From SVQP01 sp045594705 (GTDB lineage: Bacteria; Bacillota; Clostridia; Oscillospirales; CAG-272), in assembly GCA_045594705.1 (NCBI GenBank), contig JAZNZB010000033.1, forward strand, positions 3,744 through 67,743: a stretch of 64,000 nt of DNA, given 5' to 3'. The notes beneath the pieces are model-generated. The model had not been told where the DNA came from and did no database searches. It saw only the letters and a program-made list of their open reading frames with translations. Both the position numbers and the translations under genes were made by a program. The first letter of the stretch is position 1; each line of letters opens with the position of its first letter. Of the stretch, positions 26,255 through 34,663 are shown one piece after another.

Positions 26255-26362
26255 GATCGCTGTGCGATCGTTATGAGCTTACTTCGCAAGCGTTATTTTA
26301 GTTTGGCGCAGCCAATCATAACTTGCCCGCAGGGCAATCATAACTGCGTACAACAGTACGCA
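26255..26362. repeat. Array of five short hairpins overlapping the 3' end of the permease gene
   Basis: GATCGC/GCGATC (26255-26269), GCTT/AAGC (26277-26291), TGGC/GCCA (26304-26314), TGCCC/GGGCA (26324-26336) and TGCGTAC/GTACGCA (26345-26362), separated by GTTATGA or ATCATAAC-like spacers. Same design as the array at 6587-6840. Confidence 0.7.
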
Positions 26363-27404
26363 CCACAATCGCCGCGCACGGTCCAAGCACAAGCCCGATC
26401 GCGCCAAACAGGCGAAAGGAGACGTACATCGCGCCGAGTGTGACAAGCGGGTGCAGACCAAGACTGTTCCCTATGATCTTGGGCTCGGCGATCTGCCGCA
26501 CCAGCGTGATCACACCGAACAAAATCAAAAGTCCCGCACCCACGCGCACGTTTCCCGACAAAAACGAGAAGATGCTCCAGGGCAAGAGCACCGCCCCCGA
26601 TCCGAGCACGGGCAAGAGGTCGACCAGGGCGATCAGCATCGCAAGCAAAAACGAATACCTGACACCGATCAGCAAAAAGCCGACCAACAGCTCTGCAAAG
26701 GTCAGGCAAAAGATCAACCCGTACGCGCGCAGATATCCGCGCAAAGCATCCGCAACCGAGCCAAGAATGCGCCGCACACGCTCCCGATGCCCATCGCCCG
26801 CGCATCCAAGCACCCACTTGTACATCCGCTCGCCATCCAAGGCAAGATAAAAGCAGGAAAACCCGAACACCAGCACAGAGAGAGCCATGGACGGCAGCCC
26901 CGTTGCCGCATCGACTGCCGCGCCCGTCAAGGCCTCGCCCAAGCGTGCAAGCAAAGATTCGACCAGCGTTTGCGCAAGCTGATCAAGTCCGCCAAAGAGA
27001 TCCGAGAACAGCGGCAGCTCCAAAATCTCCTGCAAAAACGCGGGCAGCACACTCCCCTGCCCTTTGGTGGCAAACAAGCCCGAGATCGCCCCTGCCAGTG
27101 AATTGGCATTTTGAGTCAGCCATGCGTAGAACGAATCCGCCTCTCGCCACAGGTAATAGCCTCCGAGATATAATCCGCACCCCAGCACCAAAAGCAGCGC
27201 GACAAGCACTGCCACCGAGCAAATGCCCGGACGAATCGCGGTCAGTCCTGACAGCCGCTTTCCCCATGGGCGCACAAACAGCACCACCACGCATGCAAGC
27301 AAAAACGGTGCAAGAATGGGTACACCGTACCTGCCTGCAAGATAAACCAGCACAACTGTCGAAAGCACGCCCACCGCAACCGTCGCCCATTGTGTTCTCT
27401 GCAT
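26316..27404 (-). CDS. AI-2E family membrane permease, YtvI-like
   Basis: 362 residues with about eight membrane helices. The pattern (two N-terminal helices around ILAPFLLACVVVLFVRPW, a mostly soluble middle, and a C-terminal bundle with LPVLGSGAVLLPW and AEPKIIGNSLGLHPLVTLGAMY) is that of the AI-2E/UPF0118 family. YtvI members in spore formers act in sporulation; others export small molecules or exchange Na+ and H+. GGGGGAG precedes the ATG. The last residues, SYDCPAGKL, and the stop codon are supplied by the hairpin array, so the natural C-terminus has probably been replaced. Confidence 0.78.
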   Translation of the reverse strand: MQRTQWATVAVGVLSTVVLVYLAGRYGVPILAPFLLACVVVLFVRPWGKRLSGLTAIRPGICSVAVLVALLLVLGCGLYLGGYYLWREADSFYAWLTQNANSLAGAISGLFATKGQGSVLPAFLQEILELPLFSDLFGGLDQLAQTLVESLLARLGEALTGAAVDAATGLPSMALSVLVFGFSCFYLALDGERMYKWVLGCAGDGHRERVRRILGSVADALRGYLRAYGLIFCLTFAELLVGFLLIGVRYSFLLAMLIALVDLLPVLGSGAVLLPWSIFSFLSGNVRVGAGLLILFGVITLVRQIAEPKIIGNSLGLHPLVTLGAMYVSFRLFGAIGLVLGPCAAIVVRTVVRSYDCPAGKL

Positions 27405-27471
27405 TGTTCTCCCCCCTATACCTTTATATTATATTATATGTGTCCAAAATGCAAATTCCTATTCCGCACTC

Positions 27472-27500
27472 TTGACAGAATCGCAAGTATCTGCTAAAAT
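27472..27500 (+). promoter_or_regulatory. sigma-A promoter of the cyclophilin gene
   Basis: TTGACA (27472-27477), 17 bp, TAAAAT (27495-27500). Divergent from the permease gene. Confidence 0.82.
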
Positions 27501-27536
27501 ACTCCTGTTATATCATAATCAGAAAGGTAGAAAAAC

Positions 27537-28274
27537 ATGAGTAAAAAATACAGTCACGCAAGTCATTCCCAATATCGCGTGCAACCCAAGAAGGATAACA
27601 CCAACCTGATCATCACGCTGGTAACTGTGGGACTTTGTGTAGCAGTCATAGCAGCCATTGCAATCGCAATCATGGTTGCTACGGGTGCCTTTACCCCCAA
27701 GGTAGAGGTCGACATGGCCGAGGTCAAGAGCGAGATCAACTCCTTCAAGGCAACCGACTTTGCGGAAACCGCCGACGTGACCGAATACGTCAAGATCACG
27801 GTCAAGGACTACGGTGATATCGTGCTCCGTCTGCGTCCCGATATAGCTCCCAAGAGCGTGGAAAACTTCCAGAAGCTGGTCAAGGAAGGCCACTACTCGG
27901 ACAAGATCTTCCACCGCGTCATTCAGAATTTCATGATCCAGGGCGGCGGCTTTGACACTGCAGGCAAGCAGCATGAGGTTGCCTCGATCAAGGGTGAATT
28001 CTCTGCAAACGGCGTACAAAACAATCTGCTGCACGTGCGCGGTGTCATTTCCATGGCAAGAACCAACGTCATGGACAGCGCATCCAACCAGTTCTTTATT
28101 TGTGATGCAACCAAGCCTCACCTGGATGGCCAGTATGCCGCATTCGGCTACGTGCTTGCAGGCATGGACGTGGTTGACGCCATCGCAGCGGTCAAGACAA
28201 GCGGCGGCAATGAAAACAAGCCCCTGACCGACGTGGTCATCGAAAAGGCCGTTTTCGTAGATCCTTTGAAGTAA
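27537..28274 (+). CDS. Membrane-anchored cyclophilin-type peptidyl-prolyl isomerase
   Basis: 245 residues. Residues 22-52 form one membrane helix (NLIITLVTVGLCVAVIAAIAI), with the catalytic domain outside the membrane. The cyclophilin core covers about 80-243: VKITVKDYGDIVLRL, FHRVIQNFMIQGGGFD with the catalytic-type R and the FMIQGG loop, VISMAR, NQFFICD and DGQYAAFGYV. It should speed proline isomerisation in exported proteins. AGAAAGG precedes the ATG; own promoter. Its terminator is the one interrupted by the repeat at 28280-28641. Confidence 0.88.
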   Translation: MSKKYSHASHSQYRVQPKKDNTNLIITLVTVGLCVAVIAAIAIAIMVATGAFTPKVEVDMAEVKSEINSFKATDFAETADVTEYVKITVKDYGDIVLRLRPDIAPKSVENFQKLVKEGHYSDKIFHRVIQNFMIQGGGFDTAGKQHEVASIKGEFSANGVQNNLLHVRGVISMARTNVMDSASNQFFICDATKPHLDGQYAAFGYVLAGMDVVDAIAAVKTSGGNENKPLTDVVIEKAVFVDPLK

Positions 28275-28279
28275 AAATG

Positions 28280-28301
28280 AAAAGCAGCCCGATGGGGCTG
28301 C
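28280..28301 (-). terminator. Left arm of split terminator, ends rqcH transcripts
   Basis: Hairpin GCAGCCC/GGGCTGC (28284-28301) followed on the minus strand by TTTTCATTTTT. It lies 340 bases beyond the rqcH stop because of the inserted repeat. Confidence 0.7.
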
Positions 28302-28380
28302 GGAATTAGCGAAGAAAACGAAAGCAGAGGTCTTTGATGAAGGCTTCTGCTTTCGTTTTTTATGATGCGCAACCCCGCCC

Positions 28381-28587
28381 GTGTCATCCTGAGCGGAGCA
28401 ATTATTTCGCAGCGAGCTGCGAAATGTTGCGAAGTCGAAATATCTACGGGTGCAACGTACCCACCCTCGTAGATCCTCAAAACGCTATAAGCGTTTTGAC
28501 TTTCAAAAATCAGCAAATTGTTGCAGATTTTTGAAAGTTCGACTCACAAACATCCTCACAGGGATGTTTGTTCGCTCAGGATGACAC
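28381..28587. repeat. Inner palindromic element with 15-bp terminal inverted repeats
   Basis: GTGTCATCCTGAGCG (28381-28395) and its exact inverse (28573-28587) bound 207 bp that contain further hairpins: TTTCGCAGC/GCTGCGAAA, ACTTTCAAAAATC/GATTTTTGAAAGT-like (about 28499-28538) and ACAAACATCC/GGATGTTTGT. TGTCATCCTGAGCG is a repeat end met in many bacterial genomes. No open frame of its own, so non-autonomous if mobile. Confidence 0.7.
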
Positions 28588-28618
28588 GAGGGGAATTGCG
28601 CTTTTTCCGCTAATTCTT

Positions 28619-28641
28619 CAGCCCCATCGGGCTGCTTTTTT
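28619..28641 (+). terminator. Right arm of split terminator, ends cyclophilin transcripts
   Basis: Hairpin of CAGCCC and GGGCTG around CATC, then TTTTTT (28636-28641), overlapping the last bases of rqcH on the other strand. Confidence 0.75.
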
Positions 28642-30406
28642 ACTTATTCCTCATCCTTTTGATCTTTTCCTCATCCGGTGTGACGTAAGCCGTCCAGTTG
28701 GTGTGGTAGATCACAAGACCCGGCTTGGCAGCAGGCGGCTTTTTGACGTGGCGCACCTGGATATAGTCCACCGCGATGTTCTCACCCGTTGCCTTGGAGT
28801 GAAAGGCCGCGATCTCGGCTGCATCGGTAAAGTCCTCTGCGGGCGGCTCTTCGCCGTCACACATCATAACCACGTGCGAGCCGGGCATGCCCTTGACGTG
28901 AAACCACCAGTCGTTTCTGTCGGCCACCTTGTGCGTAATATACTCGTTTTGCACGTTGTTCTTTCCGCACAGCACGCGATAGCCGTTGGTCGTGGTAAAC
29001 TGCATGACCACGGGATTTTTATTCTTTTTGGGCGCGGCGTAGCCCTTCATGCGCGAGGCGTAACCAAATCGGTAAAGCTCCTCGCGGATCTCGTCCAGGT
29101 CCGACTGCGTTTCGGCACGCGTCAGCGCGTCAAACACGGTATACAGATACGCAAGCTCGTTCTCGCCAAGCGCAATCTGGCGCGTCAGCTCCACCTTTGC
29201 ATTGCGCAGCTTGGTGTATTTTTTGAAGTACTTCTGTCCGTTTGCCACGGGAGTCAGACGCTCGTCCAGCTCCACAATGCAAGTGCCGTACCTGCCGCTC
29301 TGCTCGTCCCACTCCTCGTAGTCCACAAGCTCGGCGCGCGTCATGCCCTTCTCCAGGCAATACAGATTGCCCATGATCAGATCGCCGTACTTCTTGTACT
29401 TTTCAGCCTGCTCGCACTCGGCAAGCTCTGCCCTTTGTGCCTCCAATTTTTTGGTAATGCGGCTCTCCCCATGCGTCAGCAAGGAAAGCACGTCAGACGC
29501 TCTTTGCTTGATGCGGTTTTCACGGTCACGCGTGGCAAAGAACACGTCCAACAGCTTGCCCGCGCTCTCAAACTCCTCGCGCGGCATATCCGCACCGTAA
29601 TGCGTCAGCGAAATAAACGCATATTCGACCGGCTTTGTGCCGTCGGTGACCAGCGTGGGACAATAATTCCCCGTGCGCACAGTCCCCATGATCGCATCAA
29701 AAGCGCGCCAAAGCTCGGCAGCCGTGCAGTACTTGATGGGGGTATCGGTAAAATGCGTAGCTCTGTACGCCATCTCTCTTGCAACCGCGGCCGAAATGCC
29801 CATGTATCGCTCCAAGATCCAGCGGTCGGTACGCTGCTCGGGATCGGCCTCGGCATAAGCCTTTGCAAAGCCCTCGGCCGTCTCGGCCACGGGATCGCAC
29901 TTATTCTGTGCGGGCGGCAGCTCGTAGGTCATGCCCGGCAGCACCTGGCGCTTGCTTGACGTGGTGAAATCCACCGTCTTGAGCACGGCCAGGATCTTTT
30001 TATTTTCATCCGCAAAGATCAGATTGCTGTATTTGCCCATGATCTCGGCGATCAGATAGCGCGTACAGGCAAAACCCATTTCATCACGGCCTTCAAATGA
30101 CAACTCGCACACGCGCTCAAAGCCGATCTGTCTGACGCCTGCCAGCTTTGCACCCGAGAGATGCTTGCGAAGCAGCATACAGAACATGGGGGGCTGCTGC
30201 GGATTTTCCTTTTGCGATTCGGTAAAACCGATACGCGGATTGTTGGAGCCCGCGTTGATCAATAGGCGTTTGCCGCCCTCGATGGTGCGCATTTGCAGCA
30301 CAATCTCGTCGCGCTCGGGCTGCAATACACGCTCTATTCTGCCTCCCTGCCCGATCCGAGTAATCTCGTCCAGCACGCAGGCAAGCATACCAGCATCAAA
30401 TGCCAT
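28640..30406 (-). CDS. rqcH: RqcH (NFACT family) ribosome-associated quality-control protein
   Basis: 588 residues. RqcH binds obstructed 50S subunits and directs tRNA-Ala to add C-terminal alanine tails to stalled peptides; earlier names are FbpA and fibronectin-binding protein. MAFDAGMLACVLDEI opens the NFACT-N domain, RYLIAEIMGKYSNLIFAD is its conserved core, two coiled-coil helices occupy about 280-420, and the NFACT-R domain has NDWWFHVKGMPGSHVVM. GAAAGGA precedes the ATG. It follows the DUF4838 gene by 28 bases and may share its transcript. Confidence 0.92.
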   Translation of the reverse strand: MAFDAGMLACVLDEITRIGQGGRIERVLQPERDEIVLQMRTIEGGKRLLINAGSNNPRIGFTESQKENPQQPPMFCMLLRKHLSGAKLAGVRQIGFERVCELSFEGRDEMGFACTRYLIAEIMGKYSNLIFADENKKILAVLKTVDFTTSSKRQVLPGMTYELPPAQNKCDPVAETAEGFAKAYAEADPEQRTDRWILERYMGISAAVAREMAYRATHFTDTPIKYCTAAELWRAFDAIMGTVRTGNYCPTLVTDGTKPVEYAFISLTHYGADMPREEFESAGKLLDVFFATRDRENRIKQRASDVLSLLTHGESRITKKLEAQRAELAECEQAEKYKKYGDLIMGNLYCLEKGMTRAELVDYEEWDEQSGRYGTCIVELDERLTPVANGQKYFKKYTKLRNAKVELTRQIALGENELAYLYTVFDALTRAETQSDLDEIREELYRFGYASRMKGYAAPKKNKNPVVMQFTTTNGYRVLCGKNNVQNEYITHKVADRNDWWFHVKGMPGSHVVMMCDGEEPPAEDFTDAAEIAAFHSKATGENIAVDYIQVRHVKKPPAAKPGLVIYHTNWTAYVTPDEEKIKRMRNK

Positions 30407-30434
30407 ATAAGGTTCCTTTCAATTGATTATATCA

Positions 30435-32348
30435 TTATGTCAAGCTGTTCAAGTCATCCGCATGCGAGGCATCCGGCATGGGAATGACGTACTTGTAATA
30501 CTCAATGCCGTATTTCTCGCAAAGCTCGTAAACGGTCTTCAGATTTTTCTTACGGTCGTTGTTTTTGCCGTCCAGACTGCACAAATAGTAGATCTGGATC
30601 GAGGATTTTTCCACGTGTGCTCTCTGCTCGTCAGTCTCGGCCATCTCCAGGGCTTCGTCCCAGTACACCTTCATTTTCTTTCCGAAGTTGAGGTCGTGAC
30701 TGCCTGAACTGTGGGCAAACGGGAACATCTTAAGCCCCTTATCGAAAATGCCGACGTGCGGATTGCGCGCGATCGCGTGCGCGGTCATGACAGTCATGTA
30801 CTCCTTAATCCTGACCCAACCCGGGCCGTAATAGTACTGCATGAACTCGTCCATATACGCATAGTACTGCTCCTCGGTCATGTCGGGATTCCAAAGCAAC
30901 TTTGCAAGCAGATAAGAGCGCAGCTCAGCAAATTCGCCCGAGACAGATACCTGCTGGCCTTCCAAGAACACACCCTTGACATTGTGATCCTTATAAAACT
31001 GCACGTTGGCATGCAGCACGTCAAAGTTGGGGAAGAAGGTAAAGTAGGTCTCTGCGTTATAGGTGTAATCCCAGATATACAGCTTGTCACAGATCTCGCT
31101 CCACGCTTCGATATCCTTGCAGAAGGATTTGTTGCGAGAGCAGTTGGGGTCGGACAGCGCGTGTGTAAAGCAGCACTCAATCGAGCACAGACGAATGATC
31201 ACGTTCTCCGCAGGACGTACGGTCTTGGGAGGCGTGCGGGTATATCTGTAAGCCAGAGTATCCACATATACACCGGGGTAATCATCCTTGATATCGTTTG
31301 CGATGCGGTTGACAAAGGTCAGAAGCGAGCCCATCTCAGAGCCCTCGGCATCGTTGATGGCCTTGCAGTTTTCACACCGACAGCCACCAACGCCCGCATC
31401 CGAGTCGTTTTGCGAGACCGAGATGATGGTGGCCTCGGGGTTTGCATCCAGCCATGCGCGCACGTTGGAGAGCACGGTGTTGTAAACTTCCTCATCGGTC
31501 AGGCAGGGCTGCACGTTGCCCGTATGCGTCGTGCCCCCCGTCAAAAGGCTGAAGGTATGTACAAATCTGCCCGCATAGCCCACGCCACCGCCGATATCGG
31601 AAACGGGCGTGGAGTTATCATAGAAGCTGTTGTCCTTGGAGTGATTGGCAAAATCCTGCTTGTAGCGCATATCGTACCAGTAGGTATCACGAAGCTCAAA
31701 GGCGGGATTGTGCGTCTTTGCAAAGCCTGCGGGGATCTCGGCAGAGGCTTGGTTGATCACCACGGTGGTATCTGCCGCCAAAAAACGCACGCCAAGATAC
31801 TCCTCCAGAAAATCATATACACCGTACATGGTGCCGCGATCGCAGCTGCCTGTGATATACAGTCTGCCGCCGTCCTCCAGCATGGTATAACCGTCCAGCT
31901 CCACCTTTGCGCGCGCTTCGGTCACGGCAGGCGTGTCGCGGTCGGTTACGCCGATCACGATCTCGTGCTCAGAGGCCTTTTCCTCAATGCGATAGCCGGT
32001 TGCTTGCTCCAGATATTCCACCAGCTCGTCTGCGCTGTTACGCACGCAAGCAGCACCGCCCTCCTGCACGACCAAGGTAAAGGAAGTAATGTCCAAACCG
32101 CCAATGGTGAAGGCGTCGAGCGGAATGCCGTTGTCGGTCTCTGCTTCCGTTTCAGTTTCGGTTTCGGATTCACTTTCCGGCTCGGTCTCGGTAGCATTCG
32201 GAATTTCCGTGATGCCTTCGGTGACAGCCTCGGTTACGGTATCGGTGCTTTCCTGCTCACCGCTCTCGGGATTGCAAGCCGCAAACGAGAGCATCATATA
32301 AGCCGCCAGCAAGCCAAGCAAGATGCGTGTCCATACATTGTGTTTCAT
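30435..32348 (-). CDS. DUF4838 domain lipoprotein, glycan-related
   Basis: 637 residues from the ATG at 32348 (GAAGGAG upstream, itself overlapping an earlier ATG). The signal ends in the lipobox SFAAC, so it is a membrane-anchored lipoprotein. A Thr/Glu/Ser linker follows to about residue 75. Residues about 85-215 look like the alpha/beta domain often placed before glucuronidase and hexosaminidase barrels (ADELVEYLEQATGYRI, GTMYGVYDFLEEYLGVRFL). The DUF4838 region follows (CRCENCKAIND, YRYTRTPPKTVRPAENVIIRL, LYIWDYTYN). A glycosidase-like barrel is plausible, activity unproven. Neighbours are a HAD phosphatase upstream and rqcH downstream. Confidence 0.78.
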   Translation of the reverse strand: MKHNVWTRILLGLLAAYMMLSFAACNPESGEQESTDTVTEAVTEGITEIPNATETEPESESETETETEAETDNGIPLDAFTIGGLDITSFTLVVQEGGAACVRNSADELVEYLEQATGYRIEEKASEHEIVIGVTDRDTPAVTEARAKVELDGYTMLEDGGRLYITGSCDRGTMYGVYDFLEEYLGVRFLAADTTVVINQASAEIPAGFAKTHNPAFELRDTYWYDMRYKQDFANHSKDNSFYDNSTPVSDIGGGVGYAGRFVHTFSLLTGGTTHTGNVQPCLTDEEVYNTVLSNVRAWLDANPEATIISVSQNDSDAGVGGCRCENCKAINDAEGSEMGSLLTFVNRIANDIKDDYPGVYVDTLAYRYTRTPPKTVRPAENVIIRLCSIECCFTHALSDPNCSRNKSFCKDIEAWSEICDKLYIWDYTYNAETYFTFFPNFDVLHANVQFYKDHNVKGVFLEGQQVSVSGEFAELRSYLLAKLLWNPDMTEEQYYAYMDEFMQYYYGPGWVRIKEYMTVMTAHAIARNPHVGIFDKGLKMFPFAHSSGSHDLNFGKKMKVYWDEALEMAETDEQRAHVEKSSIQIYYLCSLDGKNNDRKKNLKTVYELCEKYGIEYYKYVIPMPDASHADDLNSLT

Positions 32349-32380
32349 AAACGGTTTCTCCTTCATCCATTGAGATTTGA

Positions 32381-33193
32381 TCAGCCAAACATCAAAGAGT
32401 CCACCTCTGCCAAAGAGGCAAAGGTCATATCAGGTCGTTTTTCGGGATCGGCAGCATCCACGTCAACCTGTTGCGTCTCACCTGTCAGCACCAGCACGGC
32501 AGTCACACCGTGCAAGCGGCCAAGTGCAATGTCGGTATAAAGTCTGTCTCCAAAGATGCAGATATCCTGCTTTTGCATGCCGGTCGCCTCGCAGATCATT
32601 TGCACGGTCTCGGCATAGGGCTTACCGAAATACGTGGGCTGCACACCGGTCGAAGCGGTCACAAAGGCTGCGATCGCACCGCTGTCCGGGATAAAGCCTG
32701 TCTGGGTGGGGCAGTTGTAATCGGGGTGGGTGGAGAGATATTCCGCACCGTAACGCACAAATCGGCAGGCGTTGTCCAGCTTTTCGTAGGTCAGCGTGGT
32801 ATCAAAGCTGGTGACCACGATGTCCGCCTCGGCCTCACTGCCTGTGAGCATGGGGATGCCCGAGGCACCGAAATGCTCCACCAGCTCGGGCGTGCCCACC
32901 AGATACACGCTCTTGCCCGCACGGTGACGGCGCAAGAATTCCACCGTTACATCCCCCGAGGTCATGATCTCATCCTCGCGGGGAGAAAAGCCCAGGCGCG
33001 TCAGCTTACCCATATAAAACTCGGTGGTATGTGACGCATTATTGGTAAAAAACAGCACGCGATAGCCGTTCGCGCGCAAATTTTCAATAAAGCGAATGGC
33101 AAAATCAAACACCTGATTGCCAAGATAAATGGTGCCGTCCATATCAAACACGAACAGCTTTTTGGATGTTAAAACGTTTTTTTCGGTATTCAT
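32381..33193 (-). CDS. HAD-IIA family phosphatase (NagD-like)
   Basis: 270 residues, cytoplasmic. Motif I FDMDGTIYLG (nucleophile and acid aspartates), motif II FTNNAS, and the C-terminal FGDRLYTDIALG with the magnesium aspartates are present, with the alpha/beta cap typical of subclass IIA between motifs II and III. Such enzymes remove phosphate from sugar phosphates, phosphoglycolate or nucleotides; the substrate cannot be inferred. GGGGAATGA precedes the start. It is 32 bases before the DUF4838 gene and leads that transcript. Confidence 0.85.
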   Translation of the reverse strand: MNTEKNVLTSKKLFVFDMDGTIYLGNQVFDFAIRFIENLRANGYRVLFFTNNASHTTEFYMGKLTRLGFSPREDEIMTSGDVTVEFLRRHRAGKSVYLVGTPELVEHFGASGIPMLTGSEAEADIVVTSFDTTLTYEKLDNACRFVRYGAEYLSTHPDYNCPTQTGFIPDSGAIAAFVTASTGVQPTYFGKPYAETVQMICEATGMQKQDICIFGDRLYTDIALGRLHGVTAVLVLTGETQQVDVDAADPEKRPDMTFASLAEVDSLMFG

Positions 33194-33222
33194 TCCCCGC
33201 TCCTTGGGTGTTTTTTCATTTC

Positions 33223-33251
33223 ATTATAACACATACTTGATTTTTTTGCAA
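33223..33251 (-). promoter_or_regulatory. sigma-A promoter of the HAD-DUF4838 unit
   Basis: Minus-strand TTGCAA (33251-33246), 17 bp, TATAAT (33228-33223). It overlaps the coaW promoter face to face. Confidence 0.82.
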
Positions 33252-33265
33252 TATCATGATATACT
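33237..33265 (+). promoter_or_regulatory. sigma-A promoter of coaW
   Basis: TTGATT (33237-33242), 17 bp, TATACT (33260-33265). It shares 15 bp with the opposing promoter, so both cannot be occupied at once. Confidence 0.72.
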
Positions 33266-33304
33266 GTAACAGGAATATTATTTGCATATGAGGGGATTTT
33301 CATC

Positions 33305-34177
33305 ATGAACGCAATAAATGATAAAAATAAGGTAGTCGTGGGCATTGACGTGGGCGGCTCGACCACCAAAATCGTGGGCTTTCGCCGCGATGCGGGCAGC
33401 GAGACGCTGATCGCACCGCTTTTCGTGCAGGCAACCGACCCCATTACCTCGATCTACGGCGCTTTTGGCCGCTTTACCATGGAAAACGGACTCTCGCTTA
33501 ACGATATTGACAAGGTTATGATGACGGGCGGCGGCTCTTCCTTCCGCTCCCAGCCCATCTATTCCCTGCCCTGCAACAACGTTTCCGAATTTGAGTGCAT
33601 CGGCTTGGGCGGACTTTATCTGTCGGGGCTTGACGAGGCCATTGTTGTTAGTATGGGCACAGGTACGGCACTCATTCACTCCAAAAAGGTGGACGGTATC
33701 ACCGAGATCAAGTACCTGGGCGGCACGGGCGTTGGTGGCGGCACGCTGCTGGGGCTGACGCAAAAGCTGACGGGTGTAGGCACGGTGGAGCATATTGAAA
33801 AGCTGTGCGCCGAGGGTGACATTTCCAAGATTGACCTTCGCATCAGCGACATTTCCAAGAACCGCACGTACGAGAATATGAAGGACAATCTGACCGTTTC
33901 CAACTTCGGCAAGGTCAGCGATATCGCAACGCCCGAGGACATTGCGTTGGGCGTGGCCAATATGGTAGCCGAGACCATAGCCATGGTGGCAGTGTTTGCG
34001 GCAAGAGGCTGCGGTGTCAAGGACGTGGTGCTGACCGGCAATCTTTCCACGATCGCGCCCATCCGCAAGACGTTTGAGGGGCTTGACCAGTTTGGCGTCA
34101 ACTTTATTATTCCCGAGAACGCGCAGTTCGGCACGGTCATCGGCGCTGCATTGCACGACAGTCATAAGTGTATTTGA
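33305..34177 (+). CDS. coaW: Type II pantothenate kinase
   Basis: 290 residues. It phosphorylates pantothenate in the first step of coenzyme A synthesis; the type II form lies in the acetate and sugar kinase (ASKHA) fold and is poorly inhibited by CoA. GIDVGGSTTKIVGF is the phosphate 1 loop; MGTGTALIH and GGTGVGGGTLLGL are the later nucleotide-binding and substrate loops; LTGNLSTI is the adenosine motif. GAGGGG precedes the ATG. Single gene with terminator. Confidence 0.88.
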   Translation: MNAINDKNKVVVGIDVGGSTTKIVGFRRDAGSETLIAPLFVQATDPITSIYGAFGRFTMENGLSLNDIDKVMMTGGGSSFRSQPIYSLPCNNVSEFECIGLGGLYLSGLDEAIVVSMGTGTALIHSKKVDGITEIKYLGGTGVGGGTLLGLTQKLTGVGTVEHIEKLCAEGDISKIDLRISDISKNRTYENMKDNLTVSNFGKVSDIATPEDIALGVANMVAETIAMVAVFAARGCGVKDVVLTGNLSTIAPIRKTFEGLDQFGVNFIIPENAQFGTVIGAALHDSHKCI

Positions 34178-34192
34178 GAATACGCATAGCAA

Positions 34193-34218
34193 AGCCGCGG
34201 CATGCGCCGCGGCTTTTT
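34193..34218 (+). terminator. Intrinsic terminator of coaW
   Basis: Stem AGCCGCGGC/GCCGCGGCT with loop ATGC, then TTTTT. Confidence 0.92.
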
Positions 34219-34257
34219 CACGTCTTGAAAGGCCGCCACCACACGGATACGCACAAC

Positions 34258-34560
34258 AGGATGAAAGTTTTTGATCGACCTTTTTTCAAAAAGGTCGCAG
34301 GTTCCAAGGGCAGAGCCCTTGGTCGCGCCCGCAGGCGCGAAACACACTCGGCGTTTCTTCTTTGCTAAGCTTTCTGCTTTGCGCCCGCGGTGTCAAAGAA
34401 GAAAGCGGGAAAAGGATTAGGGTGTGTAACATTGAGGAAATTTTCTCCGTTCTTTTTTGTGCAAGTAGGCGCAAAAAAGAACCAAAAAACGCCGAATTGC
34501 GGGGCGTCGCCCCGTACCCCAGTCGCTTTTTGAAAAATGCGACGCAAAAACTTTCATCCT
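34258..34560. repeat. 303-bp palindromic element, copy 1 (left of alaS)
   Basis: The 486-base gap before alaS has no gene. The element has 15-bp ends AGGATGAAAGTTTTT (34258-34272) and its inverse (34546-34560). Inside are the stems GATCGACC.../...GGTCGC (next to the left end), CCAAGGGC/GCCCTTGG, CGCGCCCGC/GCAGGCGCG-like and GGGGCG/CGCCCC. Bases 34256-34298 are an exact inverted copy of 37677-37719 at the far side of alaS. No intact open frame. Confidence 0.75.
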
Positions 34561-34588
34561 TGGGTCGTCATAAACTTGTGCGCACCCC

Positions 34589-34618
34589 TTGACATTTCTC
34601 TTTCCCTCATGCTATAAT
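34589..34618 (+). promoter_or_regulatory. sigma-A promoter of alaS
   Basis: TTGACA (34589-34594), 18 bp, TATAAT (34613-34618). The leader is only about 40 bases, so there is no T-box. Confidence 0.88.
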
Positions 34619-34663
34619 AAATAGTTGATAATATGATTTCATCCCGAAAGGAATTTTTACATT

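Larger units (their letters stand above)
28280..28639. repeat. Long palindrome: terminator arms flanking an inserted repeat
   Basis: The 365-base gap holds no gene. The outer 32-bp arms (28280-28311 and 28608-28639) are inverted copies of one another with two or three differences. Between them lie a hairpin of AAAGCAGA type (28321-28353) and a 207-bp inner element. Each outer arm is also a hairpin on its own. Confidence 0.75.

Noticed and set aside
34162..34592. Short frames inside the alaS-flanking elements
   Set aside because: They are translations of palindromic repeat DNA, seen alike in both copies with frameshifts, and have no ribosome binding site.
34565..34663. Possible T-box before alaS
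   Set aside because: The leader is about 40 bases from promoter to start and lacks the T-box sequence; the upstream hairpins belong to the repeat element before the promoter.
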